Positions 26,378 to 35,957 of a DNA stretch of 64,000 bases are shown here, piece after piece. Each line of letters opens with the position of its first letter. Positions within the stretch are counted from its first letter, which is position 1. The notes under the pieces are model-generated. The model saw nothing but the letters and a program-made list of their open reading frames with translations. It ran no database searches and had not been told where the DNA came from. Source of the DNA: Hydrogenophaga sp. (GTDB lineage: Bacteria; Pseudomonadota; Gammaproteobacteria; Burkholderiales; Burkholderiaceae_C); the NCBI GenBank assembly GCA_011391495.1, contig JAABQK010000002.1, positions 248,001-312,000 of the forward strand. The letters run 5' to 3'. The position numbers were made by a program, and so were the translations under genes.

Positions 26378-28306
26378 CTAGGGCAGGCGCTGGAGAGGCC
26401 CTGGCCGCACACCGCCAAGGCTTCTGGCAAAGCCGAACCTCACACAGGTGCCGGGACAGGCATCGGAGAAATCCACCTCGGCACCGATCTCGGCCGCACG
26501 CAGGCGGATGTTGCCCATGCCGCGTCCGCCCTTGCGAGACAAGGTATCGGGCGATCCACCCAGGCCCACACCGTTGTCGGTCACGCTCAACACGATACGC
26601 TCGCCCTCCACCCAGGTCCGGACCACGACCCGTGACGCATGGGCGTGCTTGACCACATTGGCGAACACCTCCTGCAGGCAGCGAAACAGGTGCATCACCC
26701 CGCGCGCCTCCAGCCCCGCCACCGCCGGCACTTCCTGCACCTGCCAGTCGAGCTCGATGCTCGCCGCATCCAGCGCGGGCGCAATACGCTGGCGCAGCGT
26801 GCCCAGGAGGGTGGGCAGATCGCCCTCCATCGGCTCCAGCGAGTCCAGCGTCATGCGCAATTCGTCCAGCGCGTGGTTGAGCATGCCGGTGACAACAGCG
26901 CTTTCAATGTGCTGGCCGCTGCTGCGCACCAGGTTCAGCGTCTGCACCAGCTGGCTACCCAGACCGTCGTGCATGTCGCGCGTGAGGCGCCGCCGCTCGG
27001 CCTCCAGCACCCGCTGGTTTTCCGCGACTCGCAGCTGCGCAAACAAACCATGAAGCGCTTCTTCCCGCTCGCCCACCTGGCGCGAAAGCTCGGCGTTGGT
27101 CTGCGCCACCTGCTCGATGGATTGGGCTGTGCGCCTCAGCAGCACCCAGCCCATGGCAAACATCACGACCATGCTGCCGGGCGTCATCCAGCGGATGTCC
27201 ACATCACCCGACAAGCCCAGCTGCACCACCAGAAAGTCCCTCAGTCCGGTGACCATGGCGGCCAGCCCCACCACCACCATCAGCCGCTGGTTCACGTTCA
27301 GCCCCCAGCGTGCCCGGTGCATCACCTTCACCAGGGCAAGCACGCAGACCAGCACGATCACGCCCGTCCACACCCGGTAGAGCTGATAGTTCTGCGTCCA
27401 GGCCAGCAGGCCAAGCCAGAACGGCCCGAGCAGCATCATCGCGTTGACCACCTTGCGCACCAGGCCCTGACGGAAGTCAAACAGCTCGGACATGAACAGG
27501 TAGGAAAAACCACAGTAGAGCGTGAACGTGAGTTTGTGAAGATAGTCCCACAACAAAAACGGCCCGGGCAGAAACACCGGCGTGGACAGCCAGAGCCGCA
27601 CCGTGAGCACCAGCAGACCAGCAGCCAGCAGACCAAACAGGCGCTCGGCCGTCCGGGCCCAGATCAGCAGCGACAGCAGCCCCATCATGAAAGCCGACGC
27701 TGCCACCATCCAGGTCAGGTGGACCTGCCACCCGGTCAACCACTGGTAGCGCTGCTGCAAGGCATCGCGCGGACCCACCCAGACGGGCGAGAGACCGCTG
27801 ATCCGCAGGGCCTGGCCCTGAATCTGGATTTCAATCCGATTGGAGGCCCAGTCACGGGCCATCAAACGCGGCGGCAGGGCGACAAAATGGGCATGGGTCC
27901 CGGTGTCCACGTAGCCCGCGCCGCGGCGCCAGGACTCGGCCGCGATCTCCTCCCCGTTGAGCAGGACACGAAAGCGCACCCCCACCCGGGAGATCAGCAG
28001 GCCCAGCCCCGGTTCGATGGCAGCGGCGGGCTCCAGCGCTTCGGGCAACCGAAGACGGTAGTGGGCTTCGCCACTCCACCCGCGACGACGGTTGTCCCAG
28101 GCATGGGGCAGCTGCACGGTGTGCGCCGTCGCATAGCCCTGCCCCGCCAGCACCACCTCGGCCTGCGTCAGCGCGAGCGCCCCGGGCGCGCCTGCTCCGC
28201 GCGTCACGAACGCCATCAACACCAACAGCGCGCTCAACAACAACCCCGCCCACACATAGGCAGGCACCCGCGCCAGCCCATGCACCGGCCGCAGGATGGC
28301 CTTCAC
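26378..28306 (-). CDS. 7TM membrane histidine kinase (HisKA_3 type)
   Basis: A 642-residue sensor kinase. After an N-terminal anchor (about residues 16-36) comes an extracytoplasmic domain whose start (LPHAWDNRRRGWSGEAHYRLRL) resembles the galactose-binding jelly roll found in 7TMR-DISM receptors and glycosidases. About seven transmembrane helices follow (residues 190-395), then a coiled coil, the HisKA_3 box TRDMHDGLGSQLVQ with phospho-acceptor His446, and HATPase_c (DNGVGL, GRGMGNI). Its ATG overlaps the stop of the response-regulator gene by four bases, so the pair is translationally coupled. The ligand is unknown. Confidence 0.88.
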   Translation of the reverse strand: MKAILRPVHGLARVPAYVWAGLLLSALLVLMAFVTRGAGAPGALALTQAEVVLAGQGYATAHTVQLPHAWDNRRRGWSGEAHYRLRLPEALEPAAAIEPGLGLLISRVGVRFRVLLNGEEIAAESWRRGAGYVDTGTHAHFVALPPRLMARDWASNRIEIQIQGQALRISGLSPVWVGPRDALQQRYQWLTGWQVHLTWMVAASAFMMGLLSLLIWARTAERLFGLLAAGLLVLTVRLWLSTPVFLPGPFLLWDYLHKLTFTLYCGFSYLFMSELFDFRQGLVRKVVNAMMLLGPFWLGLLAWTQNYQLYRVWTGVIVLVCVLALVKVMHRARWGLNVNQRLMVVVGLAAMVTGLRDFLVVQLGLSGDVDIRWMTPGSMVVMFAMGWVLLRRTAQSIEQVAQTNAELSRQVGEREEALHGLFAQLRVAENQRVLEAERRRLTRDMHDGLGSQLVQTLNLVRSSGQHIESAVVTGMLNHALDELRMTLDSLEPMEGDLPTLLGTLRQRIAPALDAASIELDWQVQEVPAVAGLEARGVMHLFRCLQEVFANVVKHAHASRVVVRTWVEGERIVLSVTDNGVGLGGSPDTLSRKGGRGMGNIRLRAAEIGAEVDFSDACPGTCVRFGFARSLGGVRPGPLQRLP

Positions 28307-29010
28307 AAAAGGCCCCGCGCCTGCGCCACCCGGATCACCTGGACCCGGCTGTGCACCGCCAGCTTGCGGTAGAGGTTTTTCACATGGCTGGCCACCGTGG
28401 CCGGTGTGATCGCCAGCCGGACCGCGATTTCCTTGTTCACGTAGCCTTGCGCCAGCAGCTTGAGCACCTCGGACTCGCGCTCTGACAGCAGAACCTCGTC
28501 GACCGGCGCCGCCGCAGCGGTCTGGGGGTTCGCTGGCACCGAGGACTGCACCGAACGAAACTGCTTGAGCAGCAAACGCGCCAGCAAGGGCGAGATGGGC
28601 GCGCCGCCCTCTCGAATCTGTTCAACGGCCGCTACCAGCTGCTCGGGTGAGCAGCCCTTGAGCACATAACCCGTGGCCCCGGCCTCCAGCGCACCGATCA
28701 GCCTCGATTCCTCGCCAAACACGGTGAACACCAGCAGCTCGGCTTCGGGTTTGTGCCGGGCCAGCAGCCTCAACAGGTCTTCGCCCCGGCCATCGGGCAG
28801 CCCCAGATCCACCAGGTACACATTGGCGCTTGACGCCAGGGCATGATCGCAGGCGTGCGCCAGGCTGCCGGACACCCCGAGCAGGCGCCAGCCGGGTCGC
28901 AACAACAGGGTCTGCCGCACAAACTGCAGGATCGAGGCATCGTCCTCGATCAGGTAGATGCGTGTTTCGTTTTCTGCTCCCGCACGCTGCGGCTCTTGCA
29001 TGGCTTGCAT
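28303..29010 (-). CDS. NarL/LuxR-type response regulator
   Basis: A 235-residue response regulator with N-terminal receiver (IYLIEDD acidic pair, phospho-acceptor Asp in VYLVDLGLPDG, and conserved Lys in YVLKG) and C-terminal LuxR-type HTH (LSERESEVLKLLAQGYVNKEIA). The partner is the coupled 7TM kinase downstream. The start is one of two close ATGs (MQAMQEP); the second is nine bases further on. The regulon is unknown; uvrB lies 90 bases downstream of its 5' side in the same direction, but nothing links them. Confidence 0.88.
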   Translation of the reverse strand: MQAMQEPQRAGAENETRIYLIEDDASILQFVRQTLLLRPGWRLLGVSGSLAHACDHALASSANVYLVDLGLPDGRGEDLLRLLARHKPEAELLVFTVFGEESRLIGALEAGATGYVLKGCSPEQLVAAVEQIREGGAPISPLLARLLLKQFRSVQSSVPANPQTAAAAPVDEVLLSERESEVLKLLAQGYVNKEIAVRLAITPATVASHVKNLYRKLAVHSRVQVIRVAQARGLL

Positions 29011-29099
29011 ATCGGCATCTTCTTGTGGTGGGCACCGCGTCCCGGCGTGGCTCACCTGCCCCGGCGCGGATGCTTGCCGCACATTTTGCGGGAGGCCAT

Positions 29100-31208
29100 T
29101 CAGGCGACGTTGTCCACCCCGGGGGCGCCGAAAATCTGCGCCTTCAGGTGGTGCAACTGGTCGCGCACGCTCGCGGCCTTTTCGAAGTCGAGGTTGCGTG
29201 CATGCTCCAGCATCAGCTTTTCCAGCCGCTTGATCTCGCGCGCCACGTCTTTCTCGCTCATGTCCTCCACGCTGGCCCGCTGCGCACTCTCGGCGGCCAG
29301 GCGGTCGGCTTCCTTGCCGGCCTTTTCGCTGTACACGCCGTCGATCAGGTCCTTGATGCGCTTGTTGATGCTGCGCGGCTCAATGCCCATGGCCAGGTTG
29401 TGCGCGATCTGTTTGGTGCGGCGGCGCTCGGTCTCGCCGATGGCACGCGCCATCGAATCCGTGGTGCGGTCGGCGTAGAGGATGGCGCGGCCGTTCAGGT
29501 TGCGCGCCGCGCGGCCTATGGTCTGGATCAGGCTGCGCTCGGAGCGCAGGAAGCCCTCCTTGTCGGCGTCCAGAATCGCCACCAGCGACACCTCGGGAAT
29601 GTCGATGCCCTCGCGCAGCAAGTTGATGCCGACCAGCACATCGAACGCACCCAACCGCAGGTCACGCAAGATTTCCACGCGCTCCACCGTGTCCACGTCG
29701 CTGTGCAGGTAGCGCACCTTGACGCCGTTTTCCGTCAGGTAGTCGGTCAGCTGCTCGGCCATGCGCTTGGTCAGCGTGGTGATGAGCACGCGCTCGTTCT
29801 TCTCCACGCGGATGCGGATTTCCTGCAGCACATCGTCCACCTGGTGGGTGGCCGGCCGCACTTCCACTTCCGGGTCCACCAGGCCGGTGGGGCGCACCAG
29901 CTGCTCGACCACCTGGCCCGAGTGGGTCTTTTCGTAGTCGGCCGGCGTGGCCGAGACAAACACCACCTGCCGCATGCGCTGCTCGAATTCTTCGAGCTTG
30001 AGCGGCCGGTTGTCCAGCGCGCTGGGCAGGCGGAAACCGTATTCCACCAGCGTGGTCTTGCGGGCGCGATCACCGTTGTACATGCCGCCGAACTGGCCCA
30101 TCAGAACGTGGCTCTCGTCCAGGAACATCAGCGCGTCCTTGGGCAGGTAGTCGGTGAGCGTGGACGGAGGTTCCCCCGCGGCACTACCCGACAGGTGGCG
30201 CGAATAGTTTTCAATGCCTTTGCAATGTCCCACTTCACTGAGCATTTCCAGATCGAAGCGGGTGCGCTGCTCCAGACGCTGCGCTTCCACCAGCTTGCCC
30301 ATGCCCACCAGCTGGCCCAGGCGCTCGCGCAGCTCGTCCTTGATCAGTTCCACCGCGTTGAGCACCTGCTCGCGCGGCGTCACGTAGTGGCTGCTGGGGT
30401 AGACGGTGAAACGTGGGATCTTCTGCCGCACCTTGCCGGTGAGCGGGTCGAAGAGCTGCAGAGTTTCCACCTCGTCATCGAACAGCTCGATGCGGATCGC
30501 CATCTCGGAGTGTTCGGCCGGAAAGACGTCGATCGTGTCGCCGCGCACGCGGAACTTGCCGCGCGAAAAATCGGCCTCGTTGCGCGCGTACTGCATGCGC
30601 ACCAGCTGGGCGATCAGGTCGCGCTGGCCGATCCTGTCGCCCACGCGCAGCGTCATCACCATCTGGTGGTAGCTCTCGGGCTTGCCGATGCCGTAGATGG
30701 CCGACACTGTGGCCACGATCACCACGTCGCGCCGCTCCAGGATGCTCTTGGTGCAGGAGAGGCGCATCTGCTCGATGTGCTCGTTGATCGCGCTGTCCTT
30801 CTCAATGAACAGGTCGCGCTGCGGCACATAGGCCTCGGGCTGGTAGTAGTCGTAGTAGCTGACGAAGTACTCGACCGCGTTCTTGGGGAAGAACTCGCGG
30901 AACTCGCTGTACAGCTGCGCGGCCAGCGTCTTGTTGGGCGCGAACACGATGGCCGGGCGCCCCAGGCGGGCGATCACGTTGGCCATGGTGAAGGTCTTGC
31001 CAGAGCCGGTCACGCCCAGCAGGGTCTGGAACACCTCGCCATCGTTCACACCCTCCACCAGCTGGCGGATCGCGTCAGGCTGGTCGCCCGCCGGCGGGTA
31101 GGGCATGAAGAGCTCGAACGGCGAGCCCGGAAAACGCACGAACTCCCCCTCGGCGGGCGGCTCGGTCACAACTTCATGGATCGGTGTGGTCGTCGGTGGC
31201 AGGGGCAT
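29100..31208 (-). CDS. uvrB: Excinuclease ABC subunit B
   Basis: The damage-verifying helicase of nucleotide excision repair. The 702-residue protein has Walker [11 protein letters not shown], the beta-hairpin region with [22 protein letters not shown] (motif VI region) and a C-terminal UVR domain that contacts UvrC. The start is the ATG giving [10 protein letters not shown], which overlaps the end of the upstream DUF6172-like gene by 35 bases. Another repair gene, mfd, is in the window. Confidence 0.97.
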   Translation of the reverse strand: MPLPPTTTPIHEVVTEPPAEGEFVRFPGSPFELFMPYPPAGDQPDAIRQLVEGVNDGEVFQTLLGVTGSGKTFTMANVIARLGRPAIVFAPNKTLAAQLYSEFREFFPKNAVEYFVSYYDYYQPEAYVPQRDLFIEKDSAINEHIEQMRLSCTKSILERRDVVIVATVSAIYGIGKPESYHQMVMTLRVGDRIGQRDLIAQLVRMQYARNEADFSRGKFRVRGDTIDVFPAEHSEMAIRIELFDDEVETLQLFDPLTGKVRQKIPRFTVYPSSHYVTPREQVLNAVELIKDELRERLGQLVGMGKLVEAQRLEQRTRFDLEMLSEVGHCKGIENYSRHLSGSAAGEPPSTLTDYLPKDALMFLDESHVLMGQFGGMYNGDRARKTTLVEYGFRLPSALDNRPLKLEEFEQRMRQVVFVSATPADYEKTHSGQVVEQLVRPTGLVDPEVEVRPATHQVDDVLQEIRIRVEKNERVLITTLTKRMAEQLTDYLTENGVKVRYLHSDVDTVERVEILRDLRLGAFDVLVGINLLREGIDIPEVSLVAILDADKEGFLRSERSLIQTIGRAARNLNGRAILYADRTTDSMARAIGETERRRTKQIAHNLAMGIEPRSINKRIKDLIDGVYSEKAGKEADRLAAESAQRASVEDMSEKDVAREIKRLEKLMLEHARNLDFEKAASVRDQLHHLKAQIFGAPGVDNVA

Positions 31209-31545
31209 TCGCCGATTGTGCCGGATGGTCGCCCCCGGCGCTCTCGGCGTGGGCACCCGCCGGACGGCGCTGCCACACCGCCGGCTTGGCCAGCAGTTCC
31301 ACGTAACAGTGCTCGCCGCCGGTCTGGGCCAGCGTGTCGAGTGCAGCGGTGAGCTCGGCCACGGGCAGCACCGCGGCGGCGTCCTGGTCGGCACCAAAGC
31401 GGCAATCGAAGTCCCAGAAGTCGGCGCCCTCGGGCAGGTCGCGGCGGCGCTCGCGCTTCATGTACTTGCGAATCTCGTGCTTCACGGCTTCGAGCACGCG
31501 GTCCGGGTGTTTGCCTTCGGGGCGCAGGGAGAATGTTTTTCGCAT
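31174..31545 (-). CDS. Conserved protein, DUF6172-like
   Basis: A 123-residue, mostly charged protein. Its N-terminal half ([20 protein letters not shown], then [14 protein letters not shown]) resembles the DUF6172 family, which is common in Comamonadaceae and has no known function. The C-terminal 35 residues are low-complexity ([10 protein letters not shown]...) and overlap the uvrB start by 35 bases in another frame. The overlap suggests joint transcription with uvrB. Confidence 0.75.
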   Translation of the reverse strand: MRKTFSLRPEGKHPDRVLEAVKHEIRKYMKRERRRDLPEGADFWDFDCRFGADQDAAAVLPVAELTAALDTLAQTGGEHCYVELLAKPAVWQRRPAGAHAESAGGDHPAQSANAPATDDHTDP

Positions 31546-31620
31546 GGAATGTCCTTCAAAGGGGATGCTCGCCCTGAGGGGACAAGAAACGGGGTGCTGA
31601 TTATGACGGCAGGGGAAGAT

Positions 31621-31929
31621 TCAGCCGGCCAGCACGATCTGGTAGCCGCCTTCGTCCAGGTGCCGGTGCGGGCCGAACACGGCCTCGATAGCGGCCGTCT
31701 CGGCCAGTTGCCAGCTCTCCAGCACCGTGCGCTGCTCGACCGTGAGCGCCTCGGGGTCGGGCGTTTCGCCGTGCTCGGCCACGATGGACAGATACGCCCC
31801 ATACACCGGCACCACCAGCGCTGCGTCGCCCAGCGCCTCCTCCAGCGCCTGGCGGAAAAGCCGCTCCGCCGCCTGCCGCTGGGCAGGCGAGGTGTCGTCG
31901 GGCACGTAGAGCTTGAGGGTGTAGGTCAT
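31621..31929 (-). CDS. Hypothetical protein of unknown function
   Basis: A 102-residue acidic protein. No known domain is recognised. It is predicted alpha/beta, with TYTLKLYVPDD at the start, a helix-rich middle with AERLFRQALEEALGD, and an LDEGGYQIVLAG end. It may be cotranscribed with the DUF6172-like and uvrB genes (75-base gap). It is divergent from the exonuclease gene, with start codons 47 bases apart. Codon use looks like that of neighbours, supporting a real gene. Confidence 0.65.
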   Translation of the reverse strand: MTYTLKLYVPDDTSPAQRQAAERLFRQALEEALGDAALVVPVYGAYLSIVAEHGETPDPEALTVEQRTVLESWQLAETAAIEAVFGPHRHLDEGGYQIVLAG

Positions 31930-31976
31930 GGGTGGACGCGTTGCACAATGGTCTGATTATCGACACGCCCCCACCC

Positions 31977-32573
31977 ATGAACACCACCCGCCCCACCCCG
32001 AGCAAGGAAGACATCGCCCTGCTGCCCGAATTTGGCCGCCTGGGCCTGGACCGCATCACCCTGGTGGACACCGGCCCGCAGGCCCGCGAGGCCGTGGCGG
32101 CGCTGCGCGACCACGCAGCGTGGGGCTTCGACACCGAGAGCAAACCCACCTTTCGCGTGGGCGAGGTGTCCGACGGGCCGCACATCGTGCAGCTGGCCAC
32201 CCTGCAGCATGCCTGGGTGTTCCAGTTGCACGACCCCGCCTGCCGCTCGCTGGTGGCTGAATTGCTGGCCGAGGAAGCGCACACCAAGGCCGGCTTCGGC
32301 CTCGGCGACGACACCAAACGCATCCAGTCCAAGCTGCTGGTGGCGCCCGCGGGCGTGCTGGAACTCAACCACGTGTTCCGCGAACGCGGCTACCGCAAGG
32401 ACATGGGCGTCAAAGGTGCGGTGGCGGTGCTGTTCAACCAGCGTTTCATCAAGTCGAAAAAAGCCGCCACTTCGAACTGGGCCAATCCGCGCCTGAGCGA
32501 AGGCCAGCTCATCTACGCAGCCAACGACGCCTATGCTGCGGCCCGCGTGCACGAAGCGCTGGACAAGCGCTGA
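31977..32573 (+). CDS. RNase D-like 3'-5' exonuclease domain protein
   Basis: A 198-residue DEDDy-type nuclease domain. Exo I is FDTES, Exo II lies around the KAGFGLGDDTKR stretch (acidic D-D), and Exo III is YAANDAYAA, with Tyr and Asp in the DEDDy spacing. No HRDC domain follows, so it is shorter than full RNase D. The substrate, RNA or DNA, cannot be told. The ATG giving MNTTRPTPSK is the best start; an upstream ATG in the frame precedes it by 15 codons. Confidence 0.85.
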   Translation: MNTTRPTPSKEDIALLPEFGRLGLDRITLVDTGPQAREAVAALRDHAAWGFDTESKPTFRVGEVSDGPHIVQLATLQHAWVFQLHDPACRSLVAELLAEEAHTKAGFGLGDDTKRIQSKLLVAPAGVLELNHVFRERGYRKDMGVKGAVAVLFNQRFIKSKKAATSNWANPRLSEGQLIYAANDAYAAARVHEALDKR

Positions 32574-32651
32574 ACAGCCCGCCGCGCCGGCCGCTCACCC
32601 CTGAGAAGCCGCCCGGAGGAAGGGACCGACCTGGAACGCGGCGGGAACTCC

Positions 32652-32864
32652 CTATCTCCGCCGCAGCGGGGTGAGCAGATCCCCCAGGCCGTTGTGGTCG
32701 ATCTCGTGCATCAGCTGCAGCAGGCGGCCCACCTCACCCTTCGGAAAACCTTCTCGTGCAAACCAGTTGAGGTAGTTGCCCGGCAGGTCGGCAATCGGCG
32801 TGCCCTTGTGTTTTCCAAAAGGCATTTCCACCGTGAGCAGGCGTTCCAGGTCTTCGGGCTTCAT
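32652..32864 (-). CDS. DUF3820 family small protein
   Basis: A 70-residue protein with MPFGKHKGTPIADLP and LNWFAREGFPKGE, the signature of DUF3820, which is also named a quorum-sensing-regulated virulence factor in Pseudomonas. Its function is unknown. Its ATG shares one base with the stop of the hydrolase gene upstream (TGATG), so it is translationally coupled to it. Confidence 0.85.
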   Translation of the reverse strand: MKPEDLERLLTVEMPFGKHKGTPIADLPGNYLNWFAREGFPKGEVGRLLQLMHEIDHNGLGDLLTPLRRR

Positions 32865-33682
32865 CAGGTCTTCCCGGTGTCCAGCCAGCCGCGCACGACG
32901 GCCGTGAACTGCGCCGGCTTCTGGCGCATCAGCCAGTGGCCGGCGTCAAAGCCCATCACAGCGCAACCCGGTGTGGTGCCCAGTGCCGCCAGCCAGCGCA
33001 TCGAATGGAACATGAAGGGCTTGCGCCGGCCGAAGAGGAACAGTGTGGGCATCTTCGGGCCAAACACCTTGTCCACCCGCGCCACGCCGCGCAGCCCGCC
33101 GAACGCGCCGAACCACTGCATGGCGTAGGGGTAGTTCATCTGCCATCCGATGCATTCGGGTGCCGTCCGGCAGCCGATGGCACGCGCCATGAAACGCGTC
33201 ATGCGGTCGGCCAGCCCGGGCAGCACGCCACCCAGTTTCCAGGCCAGCGCCAGCCAGAGCTGGTAGCCCGCGATCATGAGTTTTTCTTTCAGCTTGAGCG
33301 ACTTCAGGTAAGCGCCCGAGTTCGTGTCACCGATGTCGGTGCCCACCACGCGCACCACGCGCTGGGGATGGCGCGCCGCGTATTCGTAGCCGAAGAAACA
33401 ACCCCAGTCGTGCAACAGCAGCGTCACCGGCTCGGCGGGGCTCACCGCGTCCACCACCGAGCCGATCAGCTCACACATCTGATCCACCGACACCGGGCGC
33501 GGCGGCTTGGCCAGATCGAAGCCCGGCAGCGAAAAGCGCACGCAGCGGTAGCCATCGCTCAGCGCCGTCACGGTGTCGTCCCACAGCGCCAGGGAATCGG
33601 GCCAGCCGTGCAGCATCACCACGGTCGGGCCACGGCCTTCGGCGATCACGTCCAGGCCCTGCACGTCAAGGGTGGTTTGCAT
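32864..33682 (-). CDS. Alpha/beta-fold hydrolase, epoxide hydrolase/haloalkane dehalogenase type
   Basis: A 272-residue hydrolase. HGWPDS is the oxyanion region, and the nucleophile elbow reads LLLHDWGCFFG, with Asp where serine hydrolases have Ser; this HDWG form is found in epoxide hydrolases and haloalkane dehalogenases. The catalytic His is in FDAGHWLM. The ATG follows a GGAG site by eight bases. It is coupled to the DUF3820 gene and is divergent from the acyltransferase gene. The real substrate is unknown. Confidence 0.85.
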   Translation of the reverse strand: MQTTLDVQGLDVIAEGRGPTVVMLHGWPDSLALWDDTVTALSDGYRCVRFSLPGFDLAKPPRPVSVDQMCELIGSVVDAVSPAEPVTLLLHDWGCFFGYEYAARHPQRVVRVVGTDIGDTNSGAYLKSLKLKEKLMIAGYQLWLALAWKLGGVLPGLADRMTRFMARAIGCRTAPECIGWQMNYPYAMQWFGAFGGLRGVARVDKVFGPKMPTLFLFGRRKPFMFHSMRWLAALGTTPGCAVMGFDAGHWLMRQKPAQFTAVVRGWLDTGKT

Positions 33683-33772
33683 CTCGGGGTCTCCGCGGGT
33701 GGTGGTGGCGGCGATGGTAGCGCGCGAACTTCGCCGGCGGGTCGCCCATTTGTCATCGACGATACTGCCCGC

Positions 33773-34366
33773 ATGCAACGCACCCTCTTCACCACACCGG
33801 TGGTCAACACGCTGCTGCGCGGCTTTTCCGTGGCATTCCTCAAGCTCACCGGCTGGACGGTGGAAGGCACCCTGCCCGCCCATGCGACGAAGAGCGTGTT
33901 CATCGCCGCGCCCCACACCAGCAACTGGGACCTGCCTTACACGCTGATGGTGGCGTTCGCCCTGCGGCTCAGCCCCTACTGGATGGGCAAGCAAAGCCTT
34001 TTCAGGGCACCCTTCGGCGGTTTCATGCGATGGCTTGGCGGCATCCCGGTCAACCGCGAACAGTCCAGCAACCTCGTGGCCGCGTCGGCCCAGGCCATTG
34101 CTGCGGCCGATGGCCCACTGCAGCTCATCGTGCCACCCGAAGGCACGCGCGCCAAAACGCGCTACTGGAAGACCGGCTTCTACTACATCGCCCAGACGGC
34201 CCAAGTGCCCATCGTCATGGCCTACATGGACTATGCGCGCAAGCGAAGCGGCATTGGCCCGCTCTTTGAACCCACCGGCGACGTGGACGCCGACATGGCC
34301 TCCATCAAAGCGTTTTACGCGCCGTTCAAGGGCAGGAACGCCGACCAGTTCCATTCGGCGGATTGA
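33773..34366 (+). CDS. PlsC-type acyltransferase (lysophospholipid acyltransferase family)
   Basis: A 197-residue membrane-associated acyltransferase. The catalytic H-x4-D is in APHTSNWDLPY, and the acyl-acceptor motif reads VPPEGTRAK. It probably acylates a glycerol- or lyso-phospholipid, but the substrate is not certain. It is shorter than PlsC of E. coli by about 50 residues, as in many of this subfamily. It stands alone, transcribed divergently from the hydrolase gene 90 bases away. Confidence 0.85.
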   Translation: MQRTLFTTPVVNTLLRGFSVAFLKLTGWTVEGTLPAHATKSVFIAAPHTSNWDLPYTLMVAFALRLSPYWMGKQSLFRAPFGGFMRWLGGIPVNREQSSNLVAASAQAIAAADGPLQLIVPPEGTRAKTRYWKTGFYYIAQTAQVPIVMAYMDYARKRSGIGPLFEPTGDVDADMASIKAFYAPFKGRNADQFHSAD

Positions 34367-34718
34367 GCCTGCGCAGGGCCATCCACAGACGCCACGGGAC
34401 CTGAGCGTCCCGCTCTCCGGCCGATGCCTGACCGGCATGGCACCCACCGCCTGCAGCCATTCCAGCTAGGAACTTTATAGCGCGCGAGGTTTGCTCTGCG
34501 GTTCATCCGATGGCATACAGCTTGCGTATACAGCCCGAGCGCGGACTTTCCGCCGATCTTCAAGACGGGCTGGCGAACCGAAAGTGGCCACGATGGTGCA
34601 TCAGGGTTAACCCTTGCACCACAGCGGTCACACCCACGTTCCGGATGCACCGACCTGAAGTCGGCAAGCCGCTTTCACCCCCTCTGTCCCGACGTCGTTT
34701 TACTGGAGTGATTCCCAC
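34367..34718. other. Intergenic region upstream of porin with an ATACAGC direct repeat
   Basis: No gene is seen in these 352 bases. ATACAGC occurs twice, at 34515-34521 and 34528-34534, 13 bases apart, within GCATACAGC and GCGTATACAGC; this could be an activator or repressor site for the porin, but I cannot name the regulator. A GGAG ribosome-binding site lies nine bases before the porin ATG. Confidence 0.35.
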
Positions 34719-35723
34719 ATGAGCTTTCTTACCCAGCGTTCCACGCGCCAGCTGGCCATCGCCTCTGCCCTCTGTTTCACTGCCCTTGGCGCCGCGGCGC
34801 AAAGCGCGGTCTCGGTGTACGGCCTGCTCGACCTCAGCATCGGCTCGACCAAGGCCCCTGGTGGCTCGTCCGTGACCGCGATCGACAGCGGCAAGCTGAC
34901 CACCAGCTACTACGGCTTCGGCGGCAAGGAAGACCTGGGCGGCGGCTTCGCTGCCGTGTTCCGGCTGGAAGGCTTTTTCCAGGCAGATACCGGCACGCAA
35001 GGCCGCTTCACCGGCGACGCCCAGTGGGCGCGCACGGCCTCGGTCGGACTCGCTCACACCAACTACGGCACTGTGACCCTGGGCCGCAACACCACGCCCC
35101 TGTTCGTCTCGACGCTGATGTTCAACGCCTTCGGCGACTCGTTCGGCTACTCGCCCAGCATCCGCCACTATTTCACCAGCGGCACGGCCACCGGCGACAC
35201 CGGCTGGAGCGACTCCATCGTCTACGCCAGCCCCTCATACGGCGGCTTCCGGTTTGGCGTGTCCGGCGCCACCAAGACCGGCGATGCCGCGACCGATGGC
35301 GAAAACTGGGGCATCAACGCCAGCTACGTCAGCGGCCAGCTCTCCGCCTCACTGGTCTGGCAGGACGTGGAAAAAGATGGCGCTACCCCGATCAACGACA
35401 CCCGCACGGTGCAGTTCGGTGCTGCCTACGACTTCGGCGTGGCCAAGGCTTTCCTGCAGCTCGGCGAGGTCAAGAACACCACCGTGCCCAATACCTACCG
35501 CATCAGCGGCCTGGGTGCACGCGTGCCCGTCGGCGCCGGAGCCTTCGTCGCGCAGTGGGGGCAGATCGACCCGACAACAGGCCCCGACCGCAACACGGTT
35601 TCGCTGGGCTACCTCCACGCGCTGTCCAAGCGCTCCGAGCTGTACGCCGTGGCCATGCGCGACAAGATCGACGGCCTGAGCACCGGCGGCGGCTACTCGC
35701 TGGGCATGCGCCACCGCTTCTGA
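34719..35723 (+). CDS. Outer-membrane porin, Gram-negative general type
   Basis: A 334-residue porin typical of Burkholderiales (Omp32/OmpC-like trimeric beta barrels). A signal peptide ends ALGAAAQS, followed by SVYGLLDLSI, the usual first strand. The chain has alternating hydrophobic strands and glycine-rich loops, and ends GMRHRF, with the C-terminal Phe that signals Bam assembly. A 10-bp hairpin lies 46 bases after the stop. Transport selectivity is unknown. Confidence 0.92.
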   Translation: MSFLTQRSTRQLAIASALCFTALGAAAQSAVSVYGLLDLSIGSTKAPGGSSVTAIDSGKLTTSYYGFGGKEDLGGGFAAVFRLEGFFQADTGTQGRFTGDAQWARTASVGLAHTNYGTVTLGRNTTPLFVSTLMFNAFGDSFGYSPSIRHYFTSGTATGDTGWSDSIVYASPSYGGFRFGVSGATKTGDAATDGENWGINASYVSGQLSASLVWQDVEKDGATPINDTRTVQFGAAYDFGVAKAFLQLGEVKNTTVPNTYRISGLGARVPVGAGAFVAQWGQIDPTTGPDRNTVSLGYLHALSKRSELYAVAMRDKIDGLSTGGGYSLGMRHRF

Positions 35724-35769
35724 GCGGACGGGTCCGGCCAGGACCCGCCTTGCACCGGGGGAGACGCGC

Positions 35770-35794
35770 CCCCGGGGCGCAGAACGCCCCGGGG
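35770..35794 (+). terminator. Strong GC hairpin after the porin gene
   Basis: Perfect 10-bp stem CCCCGGGGCG / CGCCCCGGGG with a CAGAA loop. There is no T-run, so it may stabilise the porin transcript or assist Rho rather than end transcription alone. The rest of the 234-base gap up to the flavin reductase shows no gene. Confidence 0.5.
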
Positions 35795-35957
35795 AGGGCC
35801 ACCGCGCCCTGCGCCACGCGGGGTGTGAACGGCATGGCCATGAAGTGCTCCGGTCGAATGCCGGTCAGCGCAACACCAGTGCCCTCGTCCCATGCAGCCT
35901 CGGTCCGCAGTGATCTTCACGGCTTCACTCCCTCATGCAGCATGCATGGACCGGCAT

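Noticed and set aside
26639-28372. Plus-strand frame of about 577 codons opposite the 7TM histidine kinase
   Set aside because: His/Gln-rich complement of a real kinase with all catalytic boxes.
28830-31352. Plus-strand frame of 840 codons opposite uvrB
   Set aside because: Complement of uvrB and the response regulator; no motifs, and the two real genes are certain.
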